DNA from: Procambarus clarkii | Lineage: Eukaryota; Arthropoda; Malacostraca; Decapoda; Cambaridae | Reading direction: 5' to 3' | Length of the DNA stretch: 64,000 bases | NCBI RefSeq assembly: GCF_040958095.1 | Contig: NC_091154.1 | Location: 48,154,807-48,218,806, forward strand | Shown here: one piece after another, positions 9,540-21,537 of the stretch | Numbering within the stretch: position 1 is the first letter of the stretch | Layout: each line of letters begins with the position of its first letter | Translations under genes and position numbers: made by a program | The notes under the pieces: generated by a model | The model's input: the letters and a program-made list of their open reading frames with translations, nothing else | Databases searched by the model: none | What the model was told of the DNA's origin: nothing

Positions 9540-10103
9540 TAAGAACTCTTTGACCCGGCCAGGATTCGAACCCATGCCGTCCAGGGTCACCCCTAAACGT
9601 ACACAGTACCATGACCACCGCACCAATGATCGTCTATAAGGATTAGTCAGTCTTGTCACTTATTAACTAAGCTCCCTGACTGACCAACCCCCGACGACAC
9701 TCATGGATCCATTTGGGTACAGTTTTTCATCAAATTCTGATGTCAGGGAGAGTCAGGGAGCTTAGTTAATAAGCGCCAAGACTGACCAATCCTTATAGAC
9801 GATCATTGGTGCGGTGGTCACGGTACTGCATGTGTACGTTTAGGGGTGATCCTGGACGGCATGGGTTCGAATCCTGGCCGGGTCAAAGAGTTCTTAGTGA
9901 TATATGGCTTGCGCGTTCATGCAGCTTTCTCACACATGTTAGACTCAGTGCGGCCCGTGCATGCGCCAGAATTTGATTAAAAACTGTACCCAAATGGATC
10001 CATGAGTGTCGTCGGGGGTTGGTCAGTCAGGGAGCTTAGTTAATAAGCGCCAAGACTGACTAATCCTTATAGACGATCATAGACTAATCCTTATAGATCT
10101 CCC
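9538..10103. mobile_element. Inverted and tandem tRNA-derived SINE copies
   Basis: Three partial copies of one unit. One inverted copy (9538-9740) and one direct copy (9751-9907) each contain a tRNA-like head with a clear B box (GGTTCGAATCC; 9564-9574 on minus, about 9867-9877 on plus) and an A-box-like GGTGCGGTGGTCA. A third copy (about 9968-10103) has the flanking unit (acccaaatggatccatgagt, ggagcttagttaataagcgc) but stops before the tRNA head and ends in a short duplication of gactaatccttatag. The flanks 9641-9740 and 9965-10063 are inverse of one another. No intact tRNA cloverleaf is expected. Confidence 0.72.
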
Positions 10104-10622
10104 TCTCTCCATCCCTTCCTCCCTCCCTCCCTCCCTCTCTCTCTCCATCTCTCCCTCCCTCTCTCCCTCTCCCTCCCTCCCTCCCTCCCTCTCTCCATCC
10201 CTCCCTCTCTCCATCCCTCTCTCCATCCCTCCCTCCCTCTCTCCATCCCTCCCTGCCTCTCTCTCCATCCCTCCCTCCCTCCCTGCCTCTCTCTCCATCC
10301 CTCCCTCCCTCCCTCTCTCTCTCCCTCGCTCTCTTCATCGCTCCCTCTCTCTCCAGCCCTCCCTCGCTCTCTCTATCCCTCCCTCTCCATTCCCCCTCCC
10401 TCCCTCTCTCCATCCTTCCCTCCCTCTCTCCAGCCCTCCCTCCCTCCCTCTCTCTCTCTCTCCAGCCCTCCCTTCCTCCCTCTCTCTCCAGCCCTCCCTT
10501 CCTCCCTCTCTCTCCATCCCTCCCTCTCCCTCTCCATCCCCCCCCTGCCTCCCTCTCTCTCTCCCTCCCTCCCTCCATCCCTCTCTCCCTCCCTCTCTCT
10601 CCCTTTCTCCCTCCATCCATCC
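10104..10622. repeat. Polypyrimidine (CT-rich) low-complexity tract
   Basis: About 520 bp of almost pure C/T, built from tccc, tctc and ccatccc variants with essentially no G. The strand asymmetry is extreme. The long antisense frames rich in G, R and E are artefacts of composition. Confidence 0.95.
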
Positions 10623-11055
10623 AGAATTGAAGAAACAAATCAAGTTAAAAAAAGTTAACTGGGTCAATGAGTTAGGGTTATCAGCGAGTCGGTCCCTTCA
10701 CCCCCACCGACACACCTCCCCAACCCCCAACCCCCTACAGCCCATACACACACACACACTCTGCTCAACTCAACCTCCATACCTCCCACAAATCATCCAT
10801 CCTTCCATCTCCATCCTCTCCTTCCCTGACTCCCTCCCAGCCTCTGCCTGCCTCCCTCCCTGGCTCCCTCCCAGCCTCTGCCTGCTTCCCTCCCAGGCTC
10901 CCTCCCAGCCTCTGCCTGCCTGCCTGCCTGCCTCCCTCCGTGCCTGTCTCCCTCCGTGCTTGCCTCCCTCCATGCCTGCCTCTCCATCACAAGCTCTGCC
11001 TGCCTGCCTCCCTTCCTGCCTACCTCCCTCCCAAGCTCTGCCTACCTGCCTCCTT

Positions 11056-11088
<33 letters not shown>

Positions 11089-11110
11089 CCTCCCTCCCTG
11101 CCTGCCCATC
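10623..11110. repeat. Degenerate pyrimidine minisatellite (cctgcctccctc-like)
   Basis: After about 130 bp of unassigned DNA with a short (CA)n, 10800-11110 consists of cctgcctccctc and gcctctgcctgcc variants. In inverse orientation it resembles the caggcagg/aggcaggc block of Tigger B at 24890-25035. Together with the adjoining 11111-11250 it looks like part of a Tigger B-type 5' region. Confidence 0.8.
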
Positions 11111-11250
11111 CACCCACCAGTCAGCCATCACTAACACAATGAGTGCATTTGGAGCCAACATGGTGCACGGATGTTCCTTGATTGTGCAGATATGTCCAAC
11201 AAAGTCACAGAATGAACACTCCAGCCTCTTGACAAATCGAAATATAGTGT
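11111..11250 (-). mobile_element. Tigger B-like 5' fragment
   Basis: The reverse complement matches Tigger B at 25190-25290 and at 24180-24310: gtgttcattctgtgactttg, caaggaacatccgtgcacc, then the transposase start (ATG GCT CCA AAT GCA-like). Only the first codons are present. I see no TIR beside it. Confidence 0.72.
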
Positions 11251-11576
11251 TAAAATTAAAGTTGCTGTAATTTTAGTGTACAATAGTTTTCATAAACTTT
11301 ATTTTAGTACTCAACATACAGCAGAACTACTCAACACAGTGTAAACGGCATAATACACTACAGTATGTATTTACTGTACAGCATTCACAACTCCATGAGA
11401 CTTCAAGATCGACTTAACTCCAACAATAAGGTAAATAACAAATGTAACACAGTATTTGTTAGTAGAGTAATAATATATAGGTACAGTATATAATATGATA
11501 ATGCATTTTTATTGTCCACAAGAAAAATAAAGACACTGATGCAAACACCTCCTGAAGGTCACCTCTTGCAACGAAT
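11251..11576. other. Unassigned AT-rich interval
   Basis: I see no coding potential or recognisable repeat. It is the target in which LINE copy 4 landed; the sequence resumes after 18097. Confidence 0.5.
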
Positions 11577-11589
11577 CCAACGCTCCAAC
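11577..11589. repeat. Target-site duplication of LINE copy 4 (5' side)
   Basis: CCAACGCTCCAAC at 11577-11589 is repeated exactly at 18085-18097, bracketing the LINE. Confidence 0.9.
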
Positions 11590-11994
11590 CCCTCCGTGGT
11601 GCCTCCTTGCCATGGTGAGGGGGTCACGTACACCTCCCTGGGACCGGTGTGGGTTGCCTGTGCCCCCCCTCCTGCCCCCTCTTTGGGTGGTGTACGTGCT
11701 GAAGGGCACCATATAGGGGCCTTGTGAGCCATCGGACCACCTGCTGGAGGGGTCGCCTGCGAGAGGCCGCCCTGAGTGGATGGTTGGGTGTCCAGGCTGG
11801 GGGATAGGGGGGACTTGGGTCTTAGCACCAGTGTGGGAGAATGAACGAAGTAGTAGGACTCCCATGTTGAAAAGGGGGAGCACCGCTGGGGACGACACAC
11901 CCTTCTTGCACTGGCCCGCGCTCTGCCTCCCTGGCTGCCCTGGTAGGTGGTATCCCTTGGTTCCAGGTCCCATCTCTTTTGTTTGGTTTGCTGT

Positions 11995-14277
11995 ATGGAT
12001 AACGACTTGCCTTCTATTACCCAGGCTCATAGGGTGGGCGACCAGGCCCCTGAGTCGGACTGTCCTGGAAGACCGGGTTCTGTAGCCCCAGCTACAGGAC
12101 CCGGTTTAGGCCCAGACCGGACTCTTCCTCCCTGCTCCCCTCCCTCCTCTGTGGTTGGGTCGAGCCCCAAGCCAGCTGTGGTGACTGTCTCGTCCTCTTG
12201 CACGGCTCCATCCCTTCTTGTGACTACTGCACCTTTCGACTCGCCTCTCTCTAAGGGTTCTCATCGCCGTCCCCGCCGCGGCCGCTCGCGTATGCTCCCT
12301 TCCCATCCTACTTCGTTCCATGCTTTGTTTGGTCCTGATACATGGACTAAATACTTTGACCTCCTACCTTTGGATTCAACTCCTGATGATTTTTCCCTTC
12401 ATAGGCATCTTGTCGATTCCGTGGATGCCTCTGTCACCTTCAACCCCACTCGTTTTGGTACCCGTGTTGTTGCTACTCCTTCTCAGGATGCGGCCACCCG
12501 CTTGGCCGCCATATCCTGCCTTGGCGAGACCCCTGTTCGGGTCTCGAAGAACGCCCGATTGAATGCCAGTGTTGGCACTGTTCTCCTCCCGCACCATGTT
12601 GCGACCGGTGTTAGGGATCTCAAGGACTGCCACGAGGATATCAAGCATATCCTCGAGGCCCAGGGTCATTCTGTACTCCAGGTGGATACATTTACTCGTC
12701 CTCCACGTGGTCATTGTCGTCTGCCCCTTAGGGTTGTGAAGGTTACCTTTGATGGTAGGTCCCTTCTGCCCTCTGTCATTCTTGCTGGTGTCAGATGCTC
12801 CGTTCAGGAATATATTCCCTCTCCGAGGCTCTGCGGTAAGTGCTGGAGGTTTGGGCATGGTACCCTCAAATGCTCTAGTCCTGTCTCTCTCTGTCCCCCA
12901 GTGTGGAAGCGAGGGTCACTCTAAGTTGGAGTGCACTTCTTCCCAGGCCCACCCTACTTTCTCCCGTGCGTGTATTCCGTTACAAACTTGAGGCGGCTGT
13001 CCTCAGCTTGAAGCACCGAGACCGTTTGTCTTTTCCTGAGGCTCGGCGCCAAGTTCATCGTCTCCCCTCTTTCGCTGGTGCGCTCTTCCTCTCCTCGTCC
13101 TTCCCACCTTTCTCAGTCTCACAACCGTTTCCGAGCCTTAGACCCGGACACGCCCACCACCACCTCCCCTGTTTCCCTCCGTTCTGTTCCGAAAGGTCCC
13201 CCTCCTGGTTCTCTGTCTAGGGCTCCCCTTCTTTCTACCCAGTCTGTCACGTCTCCTGTGTCTTCTTTTTCCTCTCCCTCTAGTCCTCCTTCCCCTCCGT
13301 CTCTTGGCTCTCCACGCCGCCTGACCGTGCGGGCCAACGTCCATCGCTCTCCTGATGGTTGTGTCGTTCGCTCTCGCTCTTCTTCTCCTATCGAGACGCT
13401 GGAGTCTGTTGCCCAGTACATTGCAGCTGGAACCCCTGTATCTTTGAGTCAGAAGCGGAAACCTGGCTCCTCTCCTTCCTCCTCCCCTGTCAGTAAGAAG
13501 GCTTTACTTTCTTCTTCACCCCCTATCTCTGATTCTATCTTTCCTTCCCCTCCCTCTTCGGTAGGGGAGCCCCCTGTTCCTACTGTGGGGATTTCTTTAG
13601 CCCCCAGTTCCGTCTCGGTTACTGCCCTTGCTGAGGTATGCTCCCCTCTTTCTGCCCCTCGTCCTCCCCTTCCTCCTCCTCTAGACCAGGGGTCTCCAAA
13701 CTATGGCCCGCGGGCCACATCCGGCCTGCCACATAATTTCATCCGGCCCTCCAAACAAATCCCTGTGTGGTGGCCTTGAAAAAATAATTATCGTACGAAT
13801 GGCATCGCAGAATTATTCAAACCTGGGGCTGCTGACTGGTGGCGCTCAACCCGAGTCAGTTTTCCTCTCTCTCGATAGTGTGATGCACAGATACTAATAC
13901 TGGTAGGTATGTGTTGTGCATTACAACCAATCAGTTGTGTATAACTGTATATTGTGGGGATGGAGGGCGAGTGGGGCTTCGCTGCTTCCGTTTCAGGGAG
14001 CACAAACACTGTACAATATTCTTTTCTCTGTACTTTGACAATGCCTTTATCTTAGTTATACAAAATAGCAATTTCATTTTTTATTCCTCCGGCCCGCATA
14101 AATATGGGAAATATATAATGTGGCCCTTACATTGAAAAGTTTGGAGACCCCTGCTCTAGACCTTGCTCGTCTACCTCTGGTCTGTCCTCCCGCTTCTTTC
14201 CCTCCTTCTTTACTCAGTTTACCCATGCCCCCTAACCCTGACTTCGCTGACCCTGCTCCTGACTCTGCGCTTTTTTA
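11995..14277 (+). pseudogene. LINE copy 4 ORF1 (gag-like, zinc knuckles), broken
   Basis: ATG at 11995 (MDNDLPSI) opens a frame to 12924, giving a nucleic-acid-binding protein with the first CCHC knuckle (CGKCWRFGHGTLKC). A frameshift near 12895 breaks the second knuckle (the CPxC part), and the third is mostly lost. The Ser/Pro-rich tail continues in other frames (13078-13779), is interrupted by the hAT MITE at 13687-14153, and ends near 14277. Intact ORF1 of copy 3 is 644 residues. In the family the protein coats the RNA and forms the RNP. Confidence 0.8.
13687..14153. mobile_element. hAT-type MITE with 8-bp TSD
   Basis: A 467-bp element inserted in the gag tail of LINE copy 4. TIRs: left CAGGGGTCTCCAAACTATGG; right end, reverse-complemented, CAGGGGTCTCCAAACTTTTC. 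It is flanked by an exact 8-bp duplication CTCTAGAC (13679-13686 and 14154-14161). TIRs starting CAGGGGT and 8-bp TSDs are hallmarks of hAT (Charlie-like) transposons. No transposase frame, so non-autonomous. Confidence 0.93.
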
Positions 14278-17200
14278 GCGTGCTGTGTTCCTTCCTCACC
14301 TTTGTTTCTTCTTCGCTCTCTGTTACTCTCCTTTCTCTCTTTGCTGATGTCTTAAATTTTCTTCAATGGAACATCCATGGATTTTATGCTAATTTCCTTG
14401 ACCTCCAACTTCTCATTTCACAGTTTTCACCCCCTTGTGTCTGTCTCCAGGAGCCGATGCTTGGTGCTCGTCCTGGTCGCTTCCGTGGCTATTCTTTTCT
14501 CTCCCCCCCCCCCCCCCGTCTAGCGACAGCTGGGATTCATAATTTTTCTGCGCTCTTGATTCGTTCAGATATTCCCTTTGTCCCCTTACTTTTTTCCTCG
14601 CCTCTCCACTGTTCTGCCACCCGTGTCTTTGTGCGTAGGTGGTACACGGTTTGTTCCATTTATCTCCCACCCACTGTCCCACTTTCTCTTCCCGATCTTA
14701 AACACCTCCTAGACTCCTTGCCGGAGCCTGTGCTCCTGCTGGGTGATTTCAATTGTCGTCATGCCCTTTGGGGTGATGTGCTGACGAACACCCGGGGTCG
14801 CTTCCTTGAACCTTTCATCCTCTCTTCTTCCCTGTCCCTTCTTAATTCTGGTAAGCCCACTCATTTAGACTCTCGGACTCGTTCCCTTTCTTGTCTCGAT
14901 CTTTCTCTGTGCTCGTCATCCCTTTCCTTAGATTTCGGGTGGCGGGTCCTTGATGACCTCCATGGCAGTGACCATTTTCCTATCCTTGTTTTTTTTTTTT
15001 CTCTTTTCGCCCTCCTCTCTCCTTCCCTAGGTGGCAGTTTGCCGAGGCTGACTGGGGCCTCTTTACTCTCCGTGCTACTATTTCCGACCTCTCCGATCTA
15101 CCTCTCCCTCGCGCCCTCCTTCTTTTTCATGACAGTCTTTGACGCAGCCCTCCAATCTATTCCTCGCTCTTCCTCTCGGGGAACGCGGAAGTGCGTTCCC
15201 TGGTTGAATATGGACTGTGCTCGGGCTGTTCGCTGTAAGCGTGCAGCCTGGAAGAGACATTGCCACCGGCAGACGGTTGAGTCTTTTCTTTTGTTTCGGA
15301 AGGCGAGTGCGGTGGCCCGTAGGACCATCCATGCAGCTAAACGTGCTTGCTGGGCATCTTATGTCTCCACCGTTACGTCCGAAACTCCTCTCCCACTGGT
15401 CTGGAAGTGTATCCGCAAGATTGCGGGTAAGTTCGTTCCCGATGTCTCACCGGTCCTTCGCCTCCATGGTGCTCTTGTGGCGGACCCGTTGCAGTTTGCG
15501 ACCGAACTGGGTTCCCATTTCTCAACTGTTAGTTCTGGTTCTCATCTCCCCCAATCCTTCCTTCCTCGTAAGCCTCTTCTTGAATCTCATCCTTTAAATT
15601 TCTGTACTTATCTTCACCTTCCCTATAATGATCCCTTCTCTCTCTCTCTGAGCTTCAGTCTGCCCTAGCCCTTTGCGGTTCTACAGCAGCGGGCTCCGAT
15701 GGCGTTCATTATGAAATGCTTCGCCATCTCCCTCCGTGCACGTCTCAGTATTACTGAGTCTGTACAATCGGGTCTGGGAGTCGTCGTCGGTCCCAGAAGA
15801 CTGGCTCGATGCTGTTGTCCTCCCTGTTCGGAAACCAGGGTCTCTCGGGTCATCCCCCAAGAACTTCCGCCCTATTGCCCTCACGAGTTGTGTCTGCAAG
15901 CTCTTTGAACGTATGGTTAACGTTCGTTTGATGTGGTTCTTAGAACACTATAACCACCTCTCTCCTTCTCAATTTGGTTTTCGCAAGTGCCGCAGCACAA
16001 CAGATGTCCTAGTGAACTTGGAGGTTTATATTCATACTGCTTTTGCTGTGAAGACCTCCGTTGTTACCGTCCTTTTTGACCTGGAAAAGGCTTACGACAC
16101 TACCTGGCAGTATCATAATTCTGTCTCAACTTCATTATTTTGGCCTTCGAGGGAACCTCCCTCTCTTCCTTCAGAGCTTCCTCTCTCGTCGTTCCTTTCG
16201 TGTGCGGCTTGGTACTGCTCTCTCTGCCCCGTTTCGGCAGTATGAGGGTGTACCCCAGGGTAGTGTTCTGAGCACTACTCTTTTTCTAGTTGCCCTCAAC
16301 GGTCTTCTTTCTTCTCTTCCTTCTGGCGTCTTCTCTGCTCTCTATGTTGATCTTACTCTTCGCTGTCGGGGTGATGATTCACCTCTCCTTCAATGGCGGC
16401 TTCAACTTGCGATTGATGCCGTGTCGTCTTGGGCCACCGATCATGGCTTCAAGTTCTCTGCGTCTAAGACTTGTGCTATGACTTTTACTCGGAAGCATGT
16501 CGTTCTTCGTCCCTCTTTGTTGCTTTATGGTCATCCCATTGTGTACAGGGATTCCGCAAAGCTCTTGGGGTTAGTCTTTGACACTCGTTTGTCTTAGTCA
16601 GCCCATATTTCTTACCTCTGAGTTGAGTGCTCTAAGGCCCTTAAACTAAAGGTTTTGTCCCATACTTCTTGGGGAGCAAATAGGCGCACTCTCCTCTCGT
16701 CCTGTCTAAACTCGATTATGGTTGCCCTGCTTACTCTTCTGCTTCTCCTTCTACTCTTCGCCGTCTTGATGCTTTGCACCATACTGGGTTGCGTCTCAGC
16801 TCTGGTGCCTTTCGTTCAACTCCCGCCCACAGTTTGTATGTTGACACTGGCTCTCTCTTCAGGACCGCCGTGATCGCTACTGTCTTCGCTATCTTGCGCG
16901 GTCCTTACAGCATCCTTCCTCTCGCCTCTGTCGTGCTTTTACTTTTCCTCCTCCTGTAGCACCTGTTCCTCTTCATAACCTCCCACTTTCTGTCCGGTTA
17001 TCTCGCTTGCAGGATTCTCTTTCTGTTCATATTTCTAATGTTTCTCCTCATATTGTTCCTTCCGTGCCTCCGTAGAGAGTCCCCCTTCCCAAGTTTTGTA
17101 CGTCCTTGTCTTACTAAAGCCTTTACCCCTCCTACAATTCTGAAAAGCCTCTTCCTTGAGCACTTTTCTTCGCACTCCCACTCTATTTCCATCTTTACCG

Positions 17201-18012
17201 ATGGGTCTAAGTCTGCGGATGGTGTGGGCTACTCTGTTGTTTTTCCTGACCGTACTTATATGTGTCGCCTCCCTTTGGAGGCTAGCGTCTTTACGGCAGA
17301 ACTTTATGCTATTCTCTATGCTCTTCGTCCCCTGCTTTCCCGGTGTCAATCCTCCTTTGTGGTGGTAGTTGACTCTCGTAGTGCCCTCATGGCTCTTGGG
17401 TCCTTTAATCCTGTCCACCCAGTGGTCATCGAGATTCATGAATGGCTGTTTCTTATTTCTAGTAAATTTAAATCGGTATAGTTTTGCTGGGTTCACAGCC
17501 ATATTGGTGTTTCTTTCAATGAGCGTGCGGATGCTGCCGCTAAGGACGCTATCCGTTCTTGTCCCATCTCCCGTAAAGGTCTTCCTTATTCTGACTTTTA
17601 TCCTGTTATTCATTCCTCCATCCTTGCCCGTTGGCAGGCTTCTTGGTCGTCTGTGGTTAGTAACAAGCTGCGTACTCTCAAACGTAGTGTGTCCCCGTGG
17701 CCTACCTCCTACAACCGTAACCAGTGGTGGGAAACTGCTTTGGTGCGGCTTGGGGTTGGCCATACTTGCTTAACCCACGGTCACTTAATAGAGCGCCGCC
17801 CTGCTCCTTATTGTCCGAATTGCGTTGTCCCTCTTACAGTTGTGCATATCCTTGTTGAATGTCCTGACTTCCAGGACGAGCATGTGTCTTGGTTTCCGAC
17901 CATCCCTCGCGGTCACTTGTCCCTCGATAGAATTCTAGGTGAATCGGATACTTTTGATATCGTTCGCCTTATGCGTTTTTGTTCTCGTATTGGCTTTCTT
18001 GGTGATATTTAG
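14278..18012 (+). pseudogene. LINE copy 4 ORF2 (APE-RT-RNase H), dead
   Basis: The endonuclease is readable in the frame to 15668 (FLQWNIHGF, CLQEPML, LLLGDFNCRHALWGD, GSDHFPILV). A homopolymer T-run near 14990 and later indels shift the frame. RT: FDLEKAYDTTW near 16076, GVPQGSVLS near 16247. The catalytic YVDD is reduced to YVD-L at 16343-16351 by an in-frame codon loss, which destroys polymerase activity. RNase H at about 17190-17480 (FTDGSKSADG, TAELYAIL, VVDSRSAL) ends at a premature TAG at 17479-17481. The C-terminal zinc finger (CPNCVVPLTVVHILVEC) is at 17800-17870. Confidence 0.87.
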
Positions 18013-18084
18013 CGCCCTCTGATTATTTTGCACTTTGATGGTGCTACATAGCCTTCCTGGTTTGGTGCCTTCTTTTGATAATTA

Positions 18085-18097
18085 CCAACGCTCCAAC
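18085..18097. repeat. Target-site duplication of LINE copy 4 (3' side)
   Basis: CCAACGCTCCAAC, identical to 11577-11589. The LINE tail ends ATTAC, so the junction is ambiguous by one or two bases. Confidence 0.9.
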
Positions 18098-18139
18098 GAA
18101 CTGGGGTCGGTCTCATATAGTACATTGAATCGAGGTTGT

Positions 18140-18151
18140 ACTGTATATATC

Positions 18152-18203
<52 letters not shown>
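18140..18203. repeat. (AT)n microsatellite
   Basis: AT dinucleotides with a few TG/TC interruptions at the start. It runs into the (AAT)n tail of LINE-D at about 18203-18225. Confidence 0.93.
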
Positions 18204-18226
<23 letters not shown>

Positions 18227-18550
18227 TTTTATTTAGGTAAGGTACATACATAAGGAGATTTTACAAAGTTTGTTGGCTTTATAGATAGAGCTAGTACATA
18301 CAATGCCTAAAGCCACTATTACGCAAAGCGTTTCGGGCAGGAAAAACATTAATGACTAAAGCTTAAAACTAATGGGTAAAAAGAATAAGATGTGTTGAGT
18401 ACCAATAAGAATAGAGGTAAAAGAGGGGGGAACATTGTTGAAAAAGCAGCACAAATACAATTACAAATTATTACAGAAAATTACATTCAAACAGCGTTGA
18501 TTTGAAAAACAAAAAACAAACATGGGTTGACAACAGAGGGGTAAGGTGTA

Positions 18551-20459
18551 TTACAGGGAATTTATTAGGTATAGCTTCGTTTTTAACTTAAACTGGTTGA
18601 GAGAGGTACAGTCTTTAACATGGTTGGGAAGGTCATTCCACATTCTGGGACCCTTGATTTGTAGAGCATTTCTGGTTTGATTAAGTCGTACTCTAGGAAT
18701 ATCAAAACTGTATTTATTTCTGGTGTGGTGCTCATGGGCTCTTTTACAACCTTCTATGAAGCTTTTGAGATCAGGATTGGCATTATAGTTTAGCGTTTTA
18801 TATAAGTATAATACACATGAGAGAATGTGCAGTGACTTAATGTCTAACATATTCAGAGATTTGAGTAGGGGTACCGAGTGATGTCTGGGGCCAGAATTGG
18901 ATATTGTCCTAATAGCAGCTTTGTGTTGAGTAATTAGAGGACGTAGGTGATTTTGGGTAGTAGAGCCCCAAGCACAAATACCATAGTTGAGATATGGATA
19001 GATAAGGGAGTAATAGAGAGTCACCAGGGCAGGGCGTGGTACATAATATCTGATCTTAGAAAGAATGCCCACAGTTTTTGAAACTTTTTTTGATATGTTT
19101 AGAATGTGTCCCTGGAAATTCAGCTTGTGGTCAATGAGAATGCCAAGGAATTTGCCATCTAATTTGTTACAAATTTGGGTATTGTTTATTTTGAGATTTA
19201 TTTGATTAGAGGATTTATTGCCAAACAGAATATAGAAAGTTTTGTCAATGTTAAGGGTGAGTTTGTTGGCAGTTAGCCACAGATGGACTTTATTAAGCTC
19301 AGTATTTACTGTGGCATTTAGAGCAAGGGGATCAGGACTGGAGTAAATGAAGGTTGTGTCGTCAGCAAATAGAATTGGTTTGAGGTGTTGGGAGGCATTT
19401 GGAAGGTCATTAATGTAGATGAGAAAGAGGAGAGGGCCAAGTATGCTGCCCTGGGGAACACCAATGTTGATGGGTAGGGTGGGAGAAATTGTATTATTCA
19501 CAGAAACACATTGGAGCCTGTCAGTAAGGTAGGATTTGAGGTATTGTAGGGAGTGTCCTCTGACACCATAATGATGTAATTTAAGAAGAAGGTTTTGGTG
19601 GTTGACAGTATCGAAAGCTTTACGCAGGTCCACAAATAACCCAACAGGGAACTCATTTTTATCAAGAGCTGTATGAATCGAGTTAAGCATACTAATAAGT
19701 GCATCGTTAGTGCTTTTTTTGGGACTGAAGCCATATTGGCAAGGGCTAATTAGTATATTGAGTTTGGCTAGATATGAGTAAAGCTGCTTATAGATTAGTT
19801 TTTCACAAATTTTTGACAAGTTTGGCAGGATTGATATAGGTCTGTAGTTGTTAACATCTGTGAGATCACCACATTTGTGGACAGGCGTTACTCTCGCTTT
19901 TTTTAGAATATCTGGAAAGGTTTGGAGTTCAAGTGACTTGTTGAAGAGGAAAGCAATAGCAGGGGCTAAAGATCTGGAGGCTTTTTTGTAGATTAAAGTT
20001 GGTATCTCCTCAAGGGCACCAGACTTGGTTTTAAGGGAAAGGATTATCTCATTGACGTCAGTGGAATTAATAGGCTTTAGGTACAGAGACTGTGGATAGT
20101 TACCTGTAAGCTAGTCCTTAATGTCAGTACTGGAAGATGGAATATCATTAGCAAGGGATGAACCAATGGAAGAGAAGAACCTATTGAACTCAATAGCAGA
20201 ATCAGAGGCTGAAAGCTGACCATCGTTATTAGACAGGAGAGTCGGTTTGTTATTTATAGACTTCTTTGATCCCAATATTTGTGAAATTGTTCTCAAAGTT
20301 TGTTTAATGTTGCTCTTTATTTGGGTAAATTTATCTTCGTAGTATTTAGTTTTGGCTCGTCTAATTATCTTAGATAGCAATAATGAGTAATTCTTTGAGA
20401 ATTCTTTGGAGACAATTCCTAACCTATACTTCTTCTCAAGGTCATGTTTTTTATTAATA
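18551..20459 (-). pseudogene. LINE-D reverse transcriptase part
   Basis: One frame from 20459 to the stop at 18551, interrupted only by a TAG at 20111-20113 (after STDIKD). RT motifs: YRPISILPNLSKICE, CQYGFSPKKSTNDAL, LFVDLRKAFDTVNH (first catalytic Asp), GVPQGSILGPLLFL, and LFADDTTF (the xxDD catalytic pair). The C-terminus (GPRMWNDLP) is typical of CR1/L2/Rex-type and jockey-like LINEs. Clade assignment is tentative. Apart from one nonsense codon and the transposon insertions it is intact, so these events are fairly young. Confidence 0.85.
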
Positions 20460-20849
20460 CAGTATCCACTCAATTTAACAGCCTATATGGGGCTGAGCCC
20501 AAGTCGTTATTTACGGAGCTCCGTTATTTCCGACGTTAAGTCGGGTCGGGTAATTTTTCAAGTAACATTCAGGTAGGATATATTTTACACTGTATAACTA
20601 AAATTAAATAAAGTTCATTGTGTAATTGCATTCCAATTTAGTGCACGGCCGACGATTAAGCCAGTTGCTGGCTGCTGCATGGATGATGTGTAAACACGCT
20701 CTGATCAAGTCCAGATGGGTGGGAAAAAATTGATTCATTCCTTTGTATTGAAAAATATTTCATGTATCAATCAGCGAGTTAATATTGTCTTAATAAAATT
20801 TTAGAGATGTGTTTTGATTTACCCTGAACAGTGCAGGTAATGTATTTTT

Positions 20850-21272
20850 AATGTTACGACACAGGCTGTGGCGGCCATGCCATAACAATGGCGATCGAGC
20901 CTTGTCACTGAGAGCTAGCCAAGACGAAATATTTTGAGCTCACCTTTTCTCTGCTGATGATAGAATATACATTTGCAGAGACTAATATGTAGCTTTTGTT
21001 GAAAAAAAACAACTAATATCTTGTAATACTATAATAAAATTGGTAAATTGACTGACTTTTAATGTTACAACACAGGCTGTGGCGGCCATGCCATAACAAT
21101 GGCGATCGAGCCTTGTCACTGAGAGCTAGCCAAGACGAAATATTTTGAGCTCACCTTTTCTCTGCTGACGATAGAATATACATTTGCAGAGACTAATATG
21201 TAGCTTTTGTTGAAAAAAAAAAAATTAATATCTTGTAATACTATAATAAAATTGGTAAATTGACTTACTTTT
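20850..21272. repeat. 211/212-bp tandem duplication in the Tigger A 3' region
   Basis: 20850-21060 and 21061-21272 are nearly identical (both contain ggcggccatgccataacaat). Differences are a few substitutions and A-run length. Each ends in a TTTT that begins the next unit. Confidence 0.92.
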
Positions 21273-21537
21273 AATGAAGCTGAAGATTACGAAGCTGTGA
21301 TGATTACGTCATCCTCTGCAGCGCTTGTTTTATATGTACAATTATTTTCAGGCACTCACTTCACACAACAGCTAGCCTTACTACTAATTCACATGAGTTC
21401 TAATTCTACTTCACTATTGACAATTATTTCTACTGTATATTTACACTGTACAGTATCTTTTTGTCTAGGCTTAATTAATCATTAACACTTACAATACTGT
21501 ACTCTATCAATACTTTTTACACTAATTTATATGCCTT

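Larger units (their letters stand above)
11590..18084 (+). mobile_element. I-group (Nimb/I-like) LINE with RNase H, copy 4, old and full length
   Basis: A 6495-bp insertion (6028 bp without the internal hAT element) bracketed by a 13-bp target-site duplication. Order: 5' UTR, ORF1 gag with zinc knuckles, ORF2 with AP endonuclease, RT, RNase H and C-terminal zinc finger, then a short 3' UTR ending ttttgataattac. This is the same family as copies 1-3 but more diverged, with a different 5' UTR and many disabling changes. The RNase H domain and three-knuckle gag place it in the I group; the exact clade (I versus Nimb) is inference. Confidence 0.88.

Noticed and set aside
9291..9659. Frames with long Ile-Tyr repeats
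   Set aside because: Translation of (AT)n; also seen at 18009-18253 and 29419-29838.
9538..9907. Functional tRNA genes
   Set aside because: B boxes are clear but no full cloverleaf with matched acceptor stem is visible, and copies are inverted and truncated with shared non-tRNA flanks: SINEs.
10077..11142. Long G/R/E-rich and P/L/C-rich frames on both strands
   Set aside because: Pure composition effects of the pyrimidine tracts; no protein family and period-driven residues only.
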